A stretch of 64,000 nucleotides of DNA from Gammaproteobacteria bacterium (GTDB taxonomy: Bacteria; Pseudomonadota; Gammaproteobacteria; GRL18). Below, piece after piece: positions 37,673 to 47,881 of the stretch (the stretch's first letter is position 1; each line of letters starts with the position of its first letter). The notes beneath the pieces were generated by a model, which was not told where the DNA came from, did not search any database, and saw only the letters and a list, made by a program, of their open reading frames with translations. Location: the NCBI GenBank assembly GCA_016744995.1, contig JADGDG010000007.1, positions 1 through 64,000 on the forward strand, given 5' to 3'. The translations under genes and the position numbers were made by a program.

Positions 37673-38182
37673 TTAACTTGCCTCTTCTTCATCTACCCAT
37701 TTATTACTCCAGGCAAGCGTGGCAATCTTTTTAAAACGAGCAACAGTCATGGCACCTTTTTTGGCCTTTTTACTCTGCTTATCAATGACATTATCCGTTA
37801 AAGTCGCTCGATCAATTTCATAGATCTCAAATGGTTCATAGTCATCATTTAACAGAACCAGGACAACACTATCCCAGCCCTGCTCCATTTTCAGCTGACC
37901 AATACGATACGTAGATTTTGCATCACTGAAAATGGTACGCCCTTTTATCTGTATTTTTTCACCCTGCAGATCGCCGGATTGCTCCGTGCCCACAGCTTCA
38001 TAACCAATTTGATCCAGGACTGGTGCAAGATGTAACAGGCGAATAGCATCATAGGTAGAAAGCTCGCCACTGACTCCTGCCAGTGTTTTGCCCGTAGCAC
38101 GACGATAATTAGCCGCCAACTGTCTGGCCTGCTGCATTAAGACATCGACCGAATAGGTATTATTTGTCTGCGGTTGAGTCAT
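37673..38182 (-). CDS. Conserved hypothetical protein, DUF6998-like
   Basis: 169 residues, probably soluble. Helical N-terminus with LMQQARQLAANYRRATGKTL, then a beta-rich core EKIQIKGRTIFSDAKSTYRI and WDSVVLVLLNDDYEPFEIYE. That core has the look of a restriction-endonuclease-like fold and of the DUF6998 family as I recall it. It is 15 bp upstream of the YoaA-like helicase gene. No activity is claimed. Confidence 0.65.
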   Translation of the reverse strand: MTQPQTNNTYSVDVLMQQARQLAANYRRATGKTLAGVSGELSTYDAIRLLHLAPVLDQIGYEAVGTEQSGDLQGEKIQIKGRTIFSDAKSTYRIGQLKMEQGWDSVVLVLLNDDYEPFEIYEIDRATLTDNVIDKQSKKAKKGAMTVARFKKIATLAWSNKWVDEEEAS

Positions 38183-38291
38183 TATTTATCGATTCTGCCT
38201 GATTTAAAACTAGTAAAATTTATTATTATTAATTTCAAGTATACTTGTTGGTTAGTTGAAATTAAAGCCTCTTTAAATTATCAATCAAAGA

Positions 38292-38433
38292 GGTAACTAT
38301 TCAGCGTGTTTAGATTTTGCCCGAGTTCAAGGCATTTTTGCACGGAAAATGTGAGCATATAAGTATATGTGACCATTTGAGTACGAAAATAACGCAGAAA
38401 TCGGGTAAAAGATGAATACGCTGAGTAGTTACT
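38292..38433. repeat. Palindromic intergenic element (MITE-like), about 142 bp
   Basis: The outer arms (38292-38324 and the reverse complement of 38401-38433) agree at about 26 of 33 positions, with shared blocks TCAGCGT and CCCGA. Internal parts also pair imperfectly to the centre near 38360 (CATATAAGTATATG). The right arm provides the TAA stop of the nitroreductase gene. Size, symmetry and placement suggest a small non-autonomous mobile element. I see no second copy in this window. Confidence 0.65.
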
Positions 38434-39094
38434 CAAAGAATTGCGTAAAGGCTGAATAATCCTCTCGTTCAGTCCGATAGCTATTGACCAGAGCATCGCA
38501 GTCTTCATACCCTAAAGCCATTCCGCAGATAAGCAGTGATTGCTCATCCTGATTTAATACTTCTTTTACTATGCTCGGATATTCCGTTAGTGCCGCCTGA
38601 GGACAAGTGGCAAGTCCCTGATCAACAGCGGCCAGCATAACGGACTGCAGAAACATGCCATAATCCATAAATGATCCCTGTTCAGCACAATTATCCACAA
38701 AGAAGAACAGCACAACTGGCGCATCAAAGGCTCTATAATTAGCCGCCCACTGATCCTGCTGCCGCTGTTTATCATCCCGGGTAATTTTTAAGGTTGAATA
38801 CATTTTTAAACCACAGGCTTTACGTCGACTTTTGAAGGGTTCGTTCCATTGTTTAGGATAGTATTGATAGTCCATCTGTGATTTAGCACCTGAACGAAAG
38901 GCTTGTTCAAGTTTTTCATCCAGTTGTATCTTGGTCGAACCACTGACAACGGCAACCTGCCAGGGTTGGGTGTTCACCCCAGAGGGTGCATGACGCGCCA
39001 AATCAAGTATTGTCTGGAGCTTCTCTGGTTCAACTGTTTTTTTTAAGAAAGCACGAGTGGATTTACGTTTAAGAATGGTTTCGCTAAATTGCAT
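38429..39094 (-). CDS. Nitroreductase-family protein
   Basis: 221 residues. Typical parts are the start ETILKRKSTRAFLKKTVEPE, the segment DLARHAPSGVNTQPWQVAVVSG and LQSVMLAAVDQGLATCPQAA, with GMALGYED near the C-terminus. These are FMN-dependent NAD(P)H oxidoreductases acting on nitro compounds or quinones. The last codons and stop overlap a palindromic element, so the original C-terminus may have been altered slightly. It is transcribed away from the diguanylate cyclase end (36 bp). Confidence 0.93.
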   Translation of the reverse strand: MQFSETILKRKSTRAFLKKTVEPEKLQTILDLARHAPSGVNTQPWQVAVVSGSTKIQLDEKLEQAFRSGAKSQMDYQYYPKQWNEPFKSRRKACGLKMYSTLKITRDDKQRQQDQWAANYRAFDAPVVLFFFVDNCAEQGSFMDYGMFLQSVMLAAVDQGLATCPQAALTEYPSIVKEVLNQDEQSLLICGMALGYEDCDALVNSYRTEREDYSAFTQFFE

Positions 39095-39130
39095 TGATAT
39101 CCCAGTATTTGGTTTTAAGACACATGATTG

Positions 39131-40327
39131 CTAATATTGGAATTTCTGTGAGCACCCTATTGAATCAACCAAAGCCAGTAAACCCGCATTGATTGCACGG
39201 TTTCGACCTTGCTCTTTAGCATCATACAGGGCTTGATCCGCAGTTGAGAGCAGCTTCATTCCAAGTGTTTCCAGGTTATTAAGAGTATCATCAATTAACT
39301 CTTCCGTCATTAATGTTGAAACACCTGCAGAAATAGTAATAGTCAAAATAACATTTTTTTCAACCACTATGCGGTTCTTATTGACTGCATTTACAATACG
39401 CTGCGCTACGAGCATGGCCTCACTATTACCCGTTTCAGGCAATAAAACGGCAAATTCTTCACCGCCATATCGTGCCAGGACATCATGAGTTCGCAACACA
39501 GATTGAATTCTTTGAGCAACCTGACATAGCACATCATCCCCGACACCATGACCATAAGTATCATTGACAGACTTGAAGTGGTCAATATCAAGAAATAAAC
39601 AGGAAATAGCTTTTAAAGAGCGATCGCTTCGGGCTAACTCTTCAGGCAGACGCTGATCAAAGAATCGACGGTTATGAACCTGAGTCAGGGGATCGGTAAT
39701 TGTGCTGAGTTTCAGTAATTCCAGATTCAGTGCATTTTCAATACACACAGCCATAATAAATGATAGTCTTTGCAAAAAATCACAGGCTGCATGAACCTGA
39801 AAACGCTCACGGTCATAGCTGCCACAACAAAACACACCGATTTTTTTTCCTCGACGTACCAGAGGCATTACCGCAATGGATTTTATTTCAGGATTATCTA
39901 TTAGCCATTGATGCCTGGAAATAAGATACACACCTGTGGTAATTTGACTCGGCAAATAGTTTAGCTTTTCCAACTCAACTGGAAAATTCAATAAGGTTAA
40001 AAAAGATTGTCTGCCAGCTCCTTGTTTATCACTCCCCCGCATTGACTCCGGTATTAAGCGACGTAGTGACAGGCTTTCATCTTCAAGCAGTAAAGCACAG
40101 GCATCTAATTTAAACAGCGTGGCATATTCATCACGAATAATCAGCAATAGTTGCTCAATAGATTCAGCAGCCATTAATTTAAACTCAATCTCCTCAAAAC
40201 GTTTCAGTTTATGCTGATTTTCATGGGCATTACTCAGGAGACGATTGAATTGTGCTTTTAATTGCTCATCCCCACGGTTCTGGGTCTGCATCAATTGTGT
40301 TTTTTTAGAATGATTCAGGTCACTCAT
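39131..40327 (-). CDS. Diguanylate cyclase with N-terminal GAF/DUF484-like sensor
   Basis: 398 residues, no membrane segment. Residues 45-200 resemble a GAF/DUF484 sensor (IEQLLLIIRDEYATLFKLDA, then IAVMPLVRRGKKIGVFCCGS). The GGDEF domain follows (about 210-375) with an intact GGEEF at 288-292 and a product-inhibition site RTHD at 279-282, so it should make c-di-GMP and be feedback inhibited. It is a likely source for the PilZ protein at 34586. Confidence 0.94.
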   Translation of the reverse strand: MSDLNHSKKTQLMQTQNRGDEQLKAQFNRLLSNAHENQHKLKRFEEIEFKLMAAESIEQLLLIIRDEYATLFKLDACALLLEDESLSLRRLIPESMRGSDKQGAGRQSFLTLLNFPVELEKLNYLPSQITTGVYLISRHQWLIDNPEIKSIAVMPLVRRGKKIGVFCCGSYDRERFQVHAACDFLQRLSFIMAVCIENALNLELLKLSTITDPLTQVHNRRFFDQRLPEELARSDRSLKAISCLFLDIDHFKSVNDTYGHGVGDDVLCQVAQRIQSVLRTHDVLARYGGEEFAVLLPETGNSEAMLVAQRIVNAVNKNRIVVEKNVILTITISAGVSTLMTEELIDDTLNNLETLGMKLLSTADQALYDAKEQGRNRAINAGLLALVDSIGCSQKFQY

Positions 40328-40575
40328 TTATATTTCAGCATCCAAGTTTTTCAAGAGATATAGTAATATTAGACTATTTTCAATTATTTTTTGAGAATTA
40401 TTCAACCTTTTTTAAAGCAAAAATACAAAAATATAAAATAAAAAGATCATGTAGGATTTATCCTACTTACTTAGTTGCTTTTTTCTGACATTTATTGCCA
40501 AAAACCTCTCTCAAACAATTCAACTTATACATGTAAAATCATTGTCAAATCTCATCTTTGAAAAAGGACTTTCAA

Positions 40576-41127
40576 ATGAACATAGTTGCTACCAACAAGT
40601 CAAAAGGCTTTACTCTGATTGAACTTATAATAACTCTGGCTATTATTGGCGTTGTATTTTCGATCGCTATACCATCATTCTCTCAACTCCATGCAAATAC
40701 TCAACAGACGACACAACTGTATACCCTGTTCAATCATCACATGCTGGCTCGCTCTGAAGCAATAAAACACTCCCGCATAGTGTTATTATGCAAAAGTAGT
40801 AATGGGAAACAATGTACTCCAAAAGCACGTTGGTCAGCTGGCTGGATTATTTTTTCAGACACTGATAATGATAAAAAAATCAGCAATAATGAACAGGTGA
40901 TCTCTATTCAGCAAGCTCTGCCAGATGATCTGTCACTAAAATATAAAGGCTTTGGTTCACATAATTATGTCCGTTATTTCCCCAATGGCCACAGCAGTAC
41001 TAATGGTACATTTACTCTATGCACTCAATTAGGGGATAAATTCGCTAAGAGCGTTATTATTGCTCGAACCGGAAGGATTCGGATAGCCTCTAAAGCGACT
41101 GGAGGAAAGCCACTCAGCTGTTCTTGA
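40576..41127 (+). CDS. Type IV pilin-like minor pseudopilin, GspH/FimT family
   Basis: About 183 residues. The prepilin peptidase site is KSKG-FTLIELIITLAIIGV with Glu5 of the mature protein. The C-terminal GspH domain contains RWSAGWIIFSDTDNDKKISN and RYFPNGHSSTNGTFTLC with two likely disulfide cysteines. The ATG at 40576 has GGA eight bases upstream; an earlier TTG at 40558 is unlikely. It stands alone here, so it probably serves a pilus assembled from genes elsewhere. Confidence 0.9.
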   Translation: MNIVATNKSKGFTLIELIITLAIIGVVFSIAIPSFSQLHANTQQTTQLYTLFNHHMLARSEAIKHSRIVLLCKSSNGKQCTPKARWSAGWIIFSDTDNDKKISNNEQVISIQQALPDDLSLKYKGFGSHNYVRYFPNGHSSTNGTFTLCTQLGDKFAKSVIIARTGRIRIASKATGGKPLSCS

Positions 41128-41203
41128 ATTGTTCATAAGTTATTGATATTACGTTGCTGTTATAAAAAAAATGGATTTTATTAACTTTTATTTACAATGT
41201 GCC

Positions 41204-41231
41204 TTGACATTAAAATCAAAATGCATAGAAT
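41204..41231 (+). promoter_or_regulatory. Sigma-70-type promoter for tRNA-Asn
   Basis: TTGACA (41204-41209) and TAGAAT (41226-41231) are separated by 16 bp. The tRNA begins about 70 bases downstream. The leader contains ATAGCTTGC (41229) and its complement GCAAGCTAT (41270). Confidence 0.75.
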
Positions 41232-41303
41232 AGCTTGCGTTGCTTCAGAGAGTTTTAATCACTCCGATGCAAGCTATGCAGCACGCATATAAAAAAGAGC
41301 AAT

Positions 41304-41378
41304 TCCCCAATAGCTCAGCGGTAGAGTAGGTGACTGTTAATCACTTGGTCGCATGTTCGAATCATGCTTGGGGAGCCA
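41304..41378 (+). tRNA. tRNA-Asn (GTT)
   Basis: The acceptor arm TCCCCAA pairs with TTGGGGA, followed by G and an encoded CCA. The anticodon stem-loop GTGA-CTGTTAA-TCAC places GTT at 41336-41338. The T loop reads GTTCGAATC. It is preceded by a good promoter and followed at once by a terminator, so it is a single-gene transcript. Confidence 0.97.
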
Positions 41379-41384
41379 AACAAT

Positions 41385-41422
41385 AAAACCCTTGTATAAC
41401 GACAGTTTACAAGGGTTTTTTA
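41385..41422 (+). terminator. Terminator after tRNA-Asn
   Basis: AAAACCCTTGTA pairs with TACAAGGGTTTT over 12 bp, and the right arm runs into a T tract. Confidence 0.9.
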
Positions 41423-41504
41423 TTTGTTTAAATATAATAAAAATACTAATAAAACGGCCAAAGTCGTTACTTTCAATAAAAAATATCCAGAAAGGATGCT
41501 TACA

Positions 41505-41603
41505 ATGACAACTACACTCAATATCGTTAAATCGATCACCCTGCTTTCAGCTGCTTTAATCTTATTACTCGCTATTGGTTTGATTTTTAATATTACAATT
41601 TAA
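41505..41603 (+). CDS. 32-residue hydrophobic membrane peptide
   Basis: A short ORF encodes MTTTLNIVKSITLLSAALI then a continuous hydrophobic run ending IFNITI. AAAGGA lies exactly eight bases before the ATG, a near-ideal ribosome site. One membrane helix would span most of it. The gene lies between the tRNA terminator and a convergent small protein gene. I do not recognise a family. The ribosome site is the main support. Confidence 0.55.
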   Translation: MTTTLNIVKSITLLSAALILLLAIGLIFNITI

Positions 41604-41663
41604 TAATAACAACACCAGAGTATGGCTGCTAAAGTATAGCTCTGGGATAATAACTCTGGGATA

Positions 41664-42050
41664 TCAAATTACTGGAGAACTCTCCCCCCATTCTCTTGCC
41701 TTGTCCACACTATCAAAAAGTTTGACATCCCAGGTCGGGTTGACATGGGATGAAAGCTCAATATAATCCCGGCACAGTTTTATAATTTTTTTATCAACAG
41801 CAACCAGTCCCACTTTTATATTTCTTATATAGGAAGCTGCTCCGGTCGTCATGGCGACCGGGTATTCTACATCCTTATCACTGAGATACTCACCATCAAT
41901 ATCTGAAAAGTCACCAATTATAAGTTTGATATCATCAATTCTCGGATCCCCGAATAACTTGTGAAGGGCTTCAATATGGACTTCCGGAGTGAAAGTACCA
42001 TAAAAGTGAGAGTGAACTTCCTTACCTTTCCAATTAATTGTGTACGGCAT
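41664..42050 (-). CDS. STAS/SpoIIAA-like small protein
   Basis: 128 residues, soluble. The alternating beta-alpha pattern (YTINWKGKEVHSHFYGTFTP, DDIKLIIGDFSDIDG, IKVGLVAVDKKIIKLC) resembles SpoIIAA/STAS-like proteins. A partner cannot be inferred. It is divergent from mutS. Confidence 0.6.
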   Translation of the reverse strand: MPYTINWKGKEVHSHFYGTFTPEVHIEALHKLFGDPRIDDIKLIIGDFSDIDGEYLSDKDVEYPVAMTTGAASYIRNIKVGLVAVDKKIIKLCRDYIELSSHVNPTWDVKLFDSVDKAREWGESSPVI

Positions 42051-42208
42051 AACTGTATTCTCAATAAAATCTCAATAAAACCTAATAAACTCAATCATAT
42101 GATAAGCCACAAACCGAATCAATAATCTTTAATTTTACCATGCTGGTCACTCAACATCAGTTGTCATATAATAAAGCACGTCACTAATAAGAACCCAGCA
42201 TTTACCCT

Positions 42209-44833
42209 ATGACCACCCCGCAAATTAATTCAAAAAATCTCCAGCAATTTACTCCAATGATGCAGCAGTATTTAAAGATCAAGGCAGAATTTCCCAATAT
42301 GCTGGTTTTTTATCGCATGGGGGATTTTTACGAACTCTTTTTCGATGATGCCAAACAAGCCTCTCAATTACTGGATCTCTCTTTAACGGCTCGGGGACGG
42401 GCCTGTGGTGAACCCATACCAATGGCAGGTCTGCCCTATCATGCGGTGGATAATTATTTAATTAAACTGGTTAAACTCAATCAATCAGTTGCTATTTGCG
42501 AACAAATTGGCGATCCAGCAACATCCAAAGGGCCGGTTGAACGAAAAGTAGTGCGCATTATTACTCCGGGAACCATTACAGAAGACAGTCTGCTTGAAGA
42601 TAGAAAAGACAACCTTCTGGCTTCGATTTTTATTAATGAGCAGCAGGACTCTGACAATAGTTATGGACTCGCAATTCTGGACTTAACCAGTGGGCAGTTT
42701 ACGGTTTCCGAACTCAATACTCTGGAGTCTTTACAATCAGAGTTGGAACGACACAGACCCTCAGAGCTTTTACTGGAAGAAGGTCTGGCTGTCAAAGAGA
42801 TCCTACAGCGCCAGTTGGGTAAAAAAACAGCCTTTGCAGAGCAGCCTCCCTGGTGGTTTGATGAACAGACAGCCAGGCAGGGTTTAAATCAGCAATTTGC
42901 AACTCAGGATCTTAAGGGCTTTGGCTGTGATGATTTTCATAATGCTCTTCGAGCTGCCGGTTGTTTATTACAATATGTACAAAATACACAACGTACTGCC
43001 CTGCCTCATATCCACAGTTTAAAACCTGAACAGCATGATACTGCAGTGATCCTGGATACCATCAGTCGTCGCAACCTTGAAATTGATACTGCTCTCAGCG
43101 GCAATAAAGAGCACACACTCATGGCCGTTATTGATCAGACAACAACAGCAATGGGCAGCCGCTTACTGGGGCGCTGGCTGAATCGTCCTCTGCGTGATCA
43201 CAACTTGCTCAAACAGCGTTATCAGAGCATCGAACTATTACAGACTGACAACCACTACGAACAGCTTCAGCCCTTATTAAAACAGATAGGTGATATTGAG
43301 CGAGTACTCACCCGAATTGCTTTAAAAACAGCCCGTCCCAGAGATCTCGAACGACTAAAACTCTCACTTGATGTATTACCTCTGTTACAACAAGAATTAA
43401 AGAATCTACTGAATAACAGCACTGAGCCATTAATAGAACAACTGGTGCTGCAAATTTCAGTGTTCCCTGAACAGCATGATCTGCTCGAACGGGCCATTAT
43501 AGAAAATCCCCCGGTACTTATCCGTGACGGTGGTGTTATTGCGCCCGGTTATGATCAGGGGTTAGATGAACTGCGTGATATCCAGAAAAACGCCAATCAG
43601 TTTTTAATCGATCTGGAAAGTAGAGAAAAAGAGCGCAGCGGCATCCCGACACTCAAGGTTAATTACAATCGCGTACACGGCTTTTTTATTGAAGTCAGTC
43701 GTGCTCAATCTGATAAGGTTCCGGATAATTATCAGCGTAAACAGACACTAAAAACCAATGAGCGTTATATCACTCCCGAACTAAAGGAGTTTGAAGATAA
43801 AGTCCTCAGTGCCAATGAAAAAGCATTAGCAAAAGAAAAAGCACTTTATGAAGCTCTTTTTGAACTGCTTGCACCCCACCTTCGCTCCTTGCAGCTCAGT
43901 GCTCAGGCTATTTGTCAGCTGGATGTTCTGGCTAATTTTGCAGAGCGTGCTTTCACTCTGCAGTGGTGCCAGCCGCAATTAAGAGCAGAACCCTGCCTGG
44001 CCATTACCCAGGGACGTCACCCTGTGGTTGAACATATTCAGGAAACACCATTTGTTGCCAATGATATGCTGCTCAATGATTCTCGACGTATGTTACTTAT
44101 TACCGGTCCTAATATGGGGGGTAAATCAACTTATATGCGTCAGGCTGCTCTGCTCACCCTAATGGCGCATATCGGCAGTTATGTCCCTGCTGAAACAGCC
44201 CTTTTTGGTCCAGTGGATCGTATCTTTACCCGCATTGGTGCCTCGGATGATCTGGCTGGAGGACGTTCAACCTTTATGGTTGAAATGACCGAAACAGCCA
44301 ATATTTTACATAATGCCACCAGAGAAAGTCTGGTTTTAATGGATGAAATAGGTCGTGGAACCAGTACCTATGATGGTTTATCCCTTGCCTATGCTTCTGC
44401 TCATTATCTTGCTGATATCTGCCAGGCTTTTACACTCTTTGCCACCCATTATTTTGAACTGACTCATTTACCTGAAGCATTTGAACAGATCATTAATGTT
44501 CACCTGGATGCCATTGAGCATGGTGAAAAAATTATTTTTATGCATAAGGTACAGGATGGCTGCGCTTCTCAAAGTTATGGTATTCAGGTTGCAGCACTTG
44601 CCGGGGTCCCTGGCGAGGTCATTGATATGGCAAAAATAAAACTGCGATCACTGGAAGAAACAAACTTAGAGGTGAAAGACAATCACTCAGAGAAAAAAAA
44701 TACTCTGACAGCAGCAGTACCCAATCAATACGATAAATTACAAACGGCCATTAAAAAAATCAATCCGGATGAACTTTCTCCCAGAGAAGCCTTAAATTTA
44801 ATTTATCAATTAAAAAATATTATTACTCAGTAA
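42209..44833 (+). CDS. mutS: DNA mismatch repair protein MutS
   Basis: 874 residues, full length. The mismatch-binding domain starts [20 protein letters not shown] with the Phe-x-Glu motif in RMGDFYELF. The ATPase has Walker [15 protein letters not shown], a signature region [14 protein letters not shown] and Walker [17 protein letters not shown]. The C-terminal helix-turn-helix and tail are present. It recognises mispairs and recruits MutL. It is transcribed alone. Confidence 0.98.
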   Translation: MTTPQINSKNLQQFTPMMQQYLKIKAEFPNMLVFYRMGDFYELFFDDAKQASQLLDLSLTARGRACGEPIPMAGLPYHAVDNYLIKLVKLNQSVAICEQIGDPATSKGPVERKVVRIITPGTITEDSLLEDRKDNLLASIFINEQQDSDNSYGLAILDLTSGQFTVSELNTLESLQSELERHRPSELLLEEGLAVKEILQRQLGKKTAFAEQPPWWFDEQTARQGLNQQFATQDLKGFGCDDFHNALRAAGCLLQYVQNTQRTALPHIHSLKPEQHDTAVILDTISRRNLEIDTALSGNKEHTLMAVIDQTTTAMGSRLLGRWLNRPLRDHNLLKQRYQSIELLQTDNHYEQLQPLLKQIGDIERVLTRIALKTARPRDLERLKLSLDVLPLLQQELKNLLNNSTEPLIEQLVLQISVFPEQHDLLERAIIENPPVLIRDGGVIAPGYDQGLDELRDIQKNANQFLIDLESREKERSGIPTLKVNYNRVHGFFIEVSRAQSDKVPDNYQRKQTLKTNERYITPELKEFEDKVLSANEKALAKEKALYEALFELLAPHLRSLQLSAQAICQLDVLANFAERAFTLQWCQPQLRAEPCLAITQGRHPVVEHIQETPFVANDMLLNDSRRMLLITGPNMGGKSTYMRQAALLTLMAHIGSYVPAETALFGPVDRIFTRIGASDDLAGGRSTFMVEMTETANILHNATRESLVLMDEIGRGTSTYDGLSLAYASAHYLADICQAFTLFATHYFELTHLPEAFEQIINVHLDAIEHGEKIIFMHKVQDGCASQSYGIQVAALAGVPGEVIDMAKIKLRSLEETNLEVKDNHSEKKNTLTAAVPNQYDKLQTAIKKINPDELSPREALNLIYQLKNIITQ

Positions 44834-45020
44834 ACCTGTTATTCCTCTGTAAACCTATCCCCGGTAAGCCTATCCCCAGCAAACCAGAGCTGAACCCGAA
44901 CGTTGTTTGCATCTGGCTCATCTTAAATTTATAGATAATGATTATTATGTCACACAAGTCCGTGATCTATTTCGAGTGATGCTAAAGGAAATGGTATTAT
45001 TCTCAGTCAGTTTTAAATTC

Positions 45021-45620
45021 TCATTTTTTCCAGCATAAAAGACGATTATTTGCCGGCATCTCATAGTCAGCAAATAATTTAAATCCATTACTTTCTGCTA
45101 AAACCGTCAAAGCTGAAAAATCTCTAATACTACTTTCGGGATCACGAGACTTTAACCAGACATCAAATCTGGCATTACTATCACTGGTGTACTGCCCATG
45201 GTAGTTAAATGGACCATAAATCAGCAAAATTCCATCATCAGTTAAAAGCTCCGAGATATTTTCAAAAAGATTCTGTACTTCATCCCAGTGCATAATATGT
45301 AGCGTATTAGCAGTAAAAATTGCATCGACTATGAGTTCAGGCCAATGCTTTTGTGCCACGTCCAGCAGTATTGGTGAATGCAGATTACGCAGTTTTCCAT
45401 TGACTTGATATTCATTAATCCACATTTGAATACCAGCTAAAGCTTCGTAACGATCACTGGTATGCCACTGGATATGTGGCATAGCCTGTGCGAAATGAAT
45501 AGCATGCTGGCCTGTACCGCTGCCAATTTCAAGCAGGCTCTTCTTTTCAAGCAGCAAGGGTTGAATGATCTTTAGAATAACGTCTTTATTCTCTTCACAT
45601 GACTCTGAGTAGGGTTTCAT
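45021..45620 (-). CDS. DUF938 SAM-dependent methyltransferase
   Basis: 199 residues. SAM motif I is LLEIGSGTGQHAIHFA. Family segments include WHTSDRYEALAGI, FTANTLHIMHWDEVQNLFEN and YGPFNYHGQYTSDSNARFD. The substrate is not known for the family. It starts six bases after the stop of the upstream acyltransferase-like gene, so the pair is an operon. Confidence 0.92.
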   Translation of the reverse strand: MKPYSESCEENKDVILKIIQPLLLEKKSLLEIGSGTGQHAIHFAQAMPHIQWHTSDRYEALAGIQMWINEYQVNGKLRNLHSPILLDVAQKHWPELIVDAIFTANTLHIMHWDEVQNLFENISELLTDDGILLIYGPFNYHGQYTSDSNARFDVWLKSRDPESSIRDFSALTVLAESNGFKLFADYEMPANNRLLCWKK

Positions 45621-45626
45621 TAGTTA

Positions 45627-46766
45627 TTATTCACTCAATTTTTTATATGGCAAGTGCTGATTAATTTCATTGATGTAGTTGAGCACATTGCTTTTTTCAT
45701 ATTCGACAAACTTAATAATTGATTGTTCAAAAGGATTTTCCATTAAATAATGTGCAGAGCGAGTCAGTGTAGGTATAAAGCCTCGTGAGACTTTGTGTTC
45801 ACCCTGGGCACCCGGTTCAAAAACAGCCAGATTATTTTCAATACAATATTCAATTCCCTGATAATAACAAGCTTCAAAATGTAAACCTTTAATGGTTTTA
45901 TCACAGCCCCAGAAGCGGCCATATAAGTGAGTATCACTACAAAACATCAATGCCCCTGCAATACAGATATTGTCCTGCTGTGCCAAAACTAAAACAACTT
46001 GCTCAGGAATTTTTTTAGCAACCTCGATAAAGAATTCATAATTCAAAGTAGCAGTGCCCCATTTTTCAGTAAAAGTACGTTCATAAAAATGAGACATTTG
46101 CTGCCAGTCCTGCTCACTTGCCTGGTGGCCGTTCACTCGTTTTAAGGTCACACCAGCATTAACTACAGCCTGCCGTTCTTTAACAATATTTTTTCTTTTT
46201 CGTGATGACAGCTGTGCTAAAAAATCATCAAATGTAGAATAACGTTTATTATGCCAGTGGAATTGACAGTCATGACGAATGAACATCCCCTGTTGTTTGA
46301 GCCAGTCAAGTTCTGGCTGTTGAGGAAATAAGATGTGAAAGCCACTCATTTTGCGCTGTACTGAAAGCTCTCTGAGTACTTTCAGGAACAAAGGATAAAG
46401 TGAATGGCTGAGTTGTTTTGTTTTAATAAGCAAACGCTGGCCTGAAGCCGGCGTGTAAGGAATAGAACAGACAAGCTTGGGAAAGTAACGCAAGCCATGC
46501 TGCTGCCAGGCTTCAGCCCATGACTGATCAAAAACAAACTCACCATAACTATTGTATTTTTCATACAGAGGCATTGCCCCGACTAAATCATCATCCTGAT
46601 AAATAGCAATATGTATTGGCAGCCAGCCAAACTTCTCACCAACGCAGTTATGTTTTTCCAGGGCTGTGAGAAATTCATGACGTAAAAAGGGATTATTATC
46701 CTGAACCAGTGCATTCCATTGGCTTTCATCAATGAGTGAAATCTGATGACAGATTTGAATTTTCAA
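45627..46766 (-). CDS. GNAT-fold acyltransferase, DUF482 (FemAB-like)
   Basis: 379 residues, full length. Family segments are NALVQDNNPFLRHEFLTALE, FDDFLAQLSSRKRKNIVKER and FEACYYQGIEYCIENNLAVF followed by EPGAQGEHKVSRGF. These proteins share the FemAB/GNAT fold and are often called peptidogalycan-type enzymes; the reaction is not established. It is co-transcribed with the DUF938 methyltransferase. Confidence 0.9.
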   Translation of the reverse strand: MKIQICHQISLIDESQWNALVQDNNPFLRHEFLTALEKHNCVGEKFGWLPIHIAIYQDDDLVGAMPLYEKYNSYGEFVFDQSWAEAWQQHGLRYFPKLVCSIPYTPASGQRLLIKTKQLSHSLYPLFLKVLRELSVQRKMSGFHILFPQQPELDWLKQQGMFIRHDCQFHWHNKRYSTFDDFLAQLSSRKRKNIVKERQAVVNAGVTLKRVNGHQASEQDWQQMSHFYERTFTEKWGTATLNYEFFIEVAKKIPEQVVLVLAQQDNICIAGALMFCSDTHLYGRFWGCDKTIKGLHFEACYYQGIEYCIENNLAVFEPGAQGEHKVSRGFIPTLTRSAHYLMENPFEQSIIKFVEYEKSNVLNYINEINQHLPYKKLSE

Positions 46767-46810
46767 GGGGTTAAGATTCTGCTGACTTAAGAGATCTGCT
46801 TAGCTGAACG

Positions 46811-47608
46811 CTACATTTTACTATAGAGATTCGTTGCAGTATTCATATACTTTAACAATTGGCCAACAGTTAGTGAAACAAGGAAAGCGTTATTTTTATC
46901 ATCCAGTGAATGGCTAAACAAGTTAAAGGATTTACCAACCTTTGCTAATAAAGCTTTCACTTCATCCGTATTGTCCTTATAGTTGTTCAAGTAATCCAGC
47001 CCGGAGGAAAATGCTTTACGTGATTTAGCTAATTCATTGAGGTAGTATTCATCACTAAAACCCCAGTCACGCAATAAATAAAACAGCTCAATTCGTTGAC
47101 TTAACATACGTTGACGACCTGAGATATTAACAACTTTACCTAACTCTTTGCCTGACAGTTTTTCTAAATCTAAAACAATTTGATGGGAAAGCGATAATAA
47201 CTTCTCATTCATCTGTACTAGTTCAGGTATATTACTTTTTTTAGCAGGCGCTGTAATCAAAGCTTTGTAATCAGGCCAGATAGTATTTATTTTGTTTAAA
47301 GAAGCTTCAACACCATCAACTGACTTAAAATCTTTAAGGAAAGTGAGACCCTCTTCGTAGCGAGTCAGAGCATCTTCTAATTTTTTATCCGGTTCAATAT
47401 AAAATTGATCCTGCCCAAGTTGGCAATAGGATTTCAGCATCCTCTGGGTCAGCATCCTCTGCAAGCCAGCACGGTTAATGCCATTGTTTAATGTCAGCTC
47501 ATCAAATTCGGCAGAAGCAGTTCCAGGGAACAGAAATCCGAAACATAGAATTAAAAGAAACAGGCTTAATGAAACGTTCGGAAATTGTCGAAGCTCAGTT
47601 TTTGTCAT
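46811..47608 (-). CDS. Secreted protein with two PilJ-type sensory motifs
   Basis: 265 residues with a signal peptide (ends near 33). Two copies of the type IV pili chemoreceptor N-terminal motif are present: INRAGLQRMLTQRMLKSYC and ISGRQRMLSQRIELFYL. This is the PilJ/NarX-like helical sensor domain. There is no signalling domain, so it may be a stand-alone periplasmic binding module. Neighbouring genes give no clear partner. Confidence 0.85.
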   Translation of the reverse strand: MTKTELRQFPNVSLSLFLLILCFGFLFPGTASAEFDELTLNNGINRAGLQRMLTQRMLKSYCQLGQDQFYIEPDKKLEDALTRYEEGLTFLKDFKSVDGVEASLNKINTIWPDYKALITAPAKKSNIPELVQMNEKLLSLSHQIVLDLEKLSGKELGKVVNISGRQRMLSQRIELFYLLRDWGFSDEYYLNELAKSRKAFSSGLDYLNNYKDNTDEVKALLAKVGKSFNLFSHSLDDKNNAFLVSLTVGQLLKYMNTATNLYSKM

Positions 47609-47881
47609 TATTGAATCGCCGATATTATTAAAATTAGCAGGTCAGCCACTATTCCACTTAACTAAACCTGGTTATAAATTCATTTGTCGCTAATCATTAG
47701 CACTATTTAAGACATGAGGTACGCTAGCTGACATCCCTAAGTCATTAATCTGTATAGCATATATCGAGAAGATAAAAAACTGTATGAAACCAGTCAAAAT
47801 TTCAGAAATAGTTTCAACGACGTTATTATACCTGAACATTAAAACAATTTCATAAGTTCGGTCTATATATTTGAAATAGTA

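Noticed and set aside
38281..38508. 75-codon minus-strand ORF near the nitroreductase gene
   Set aside because: It reads through the palindromic element and into the nitroreductase gene in another frame. It has no ribosome site.
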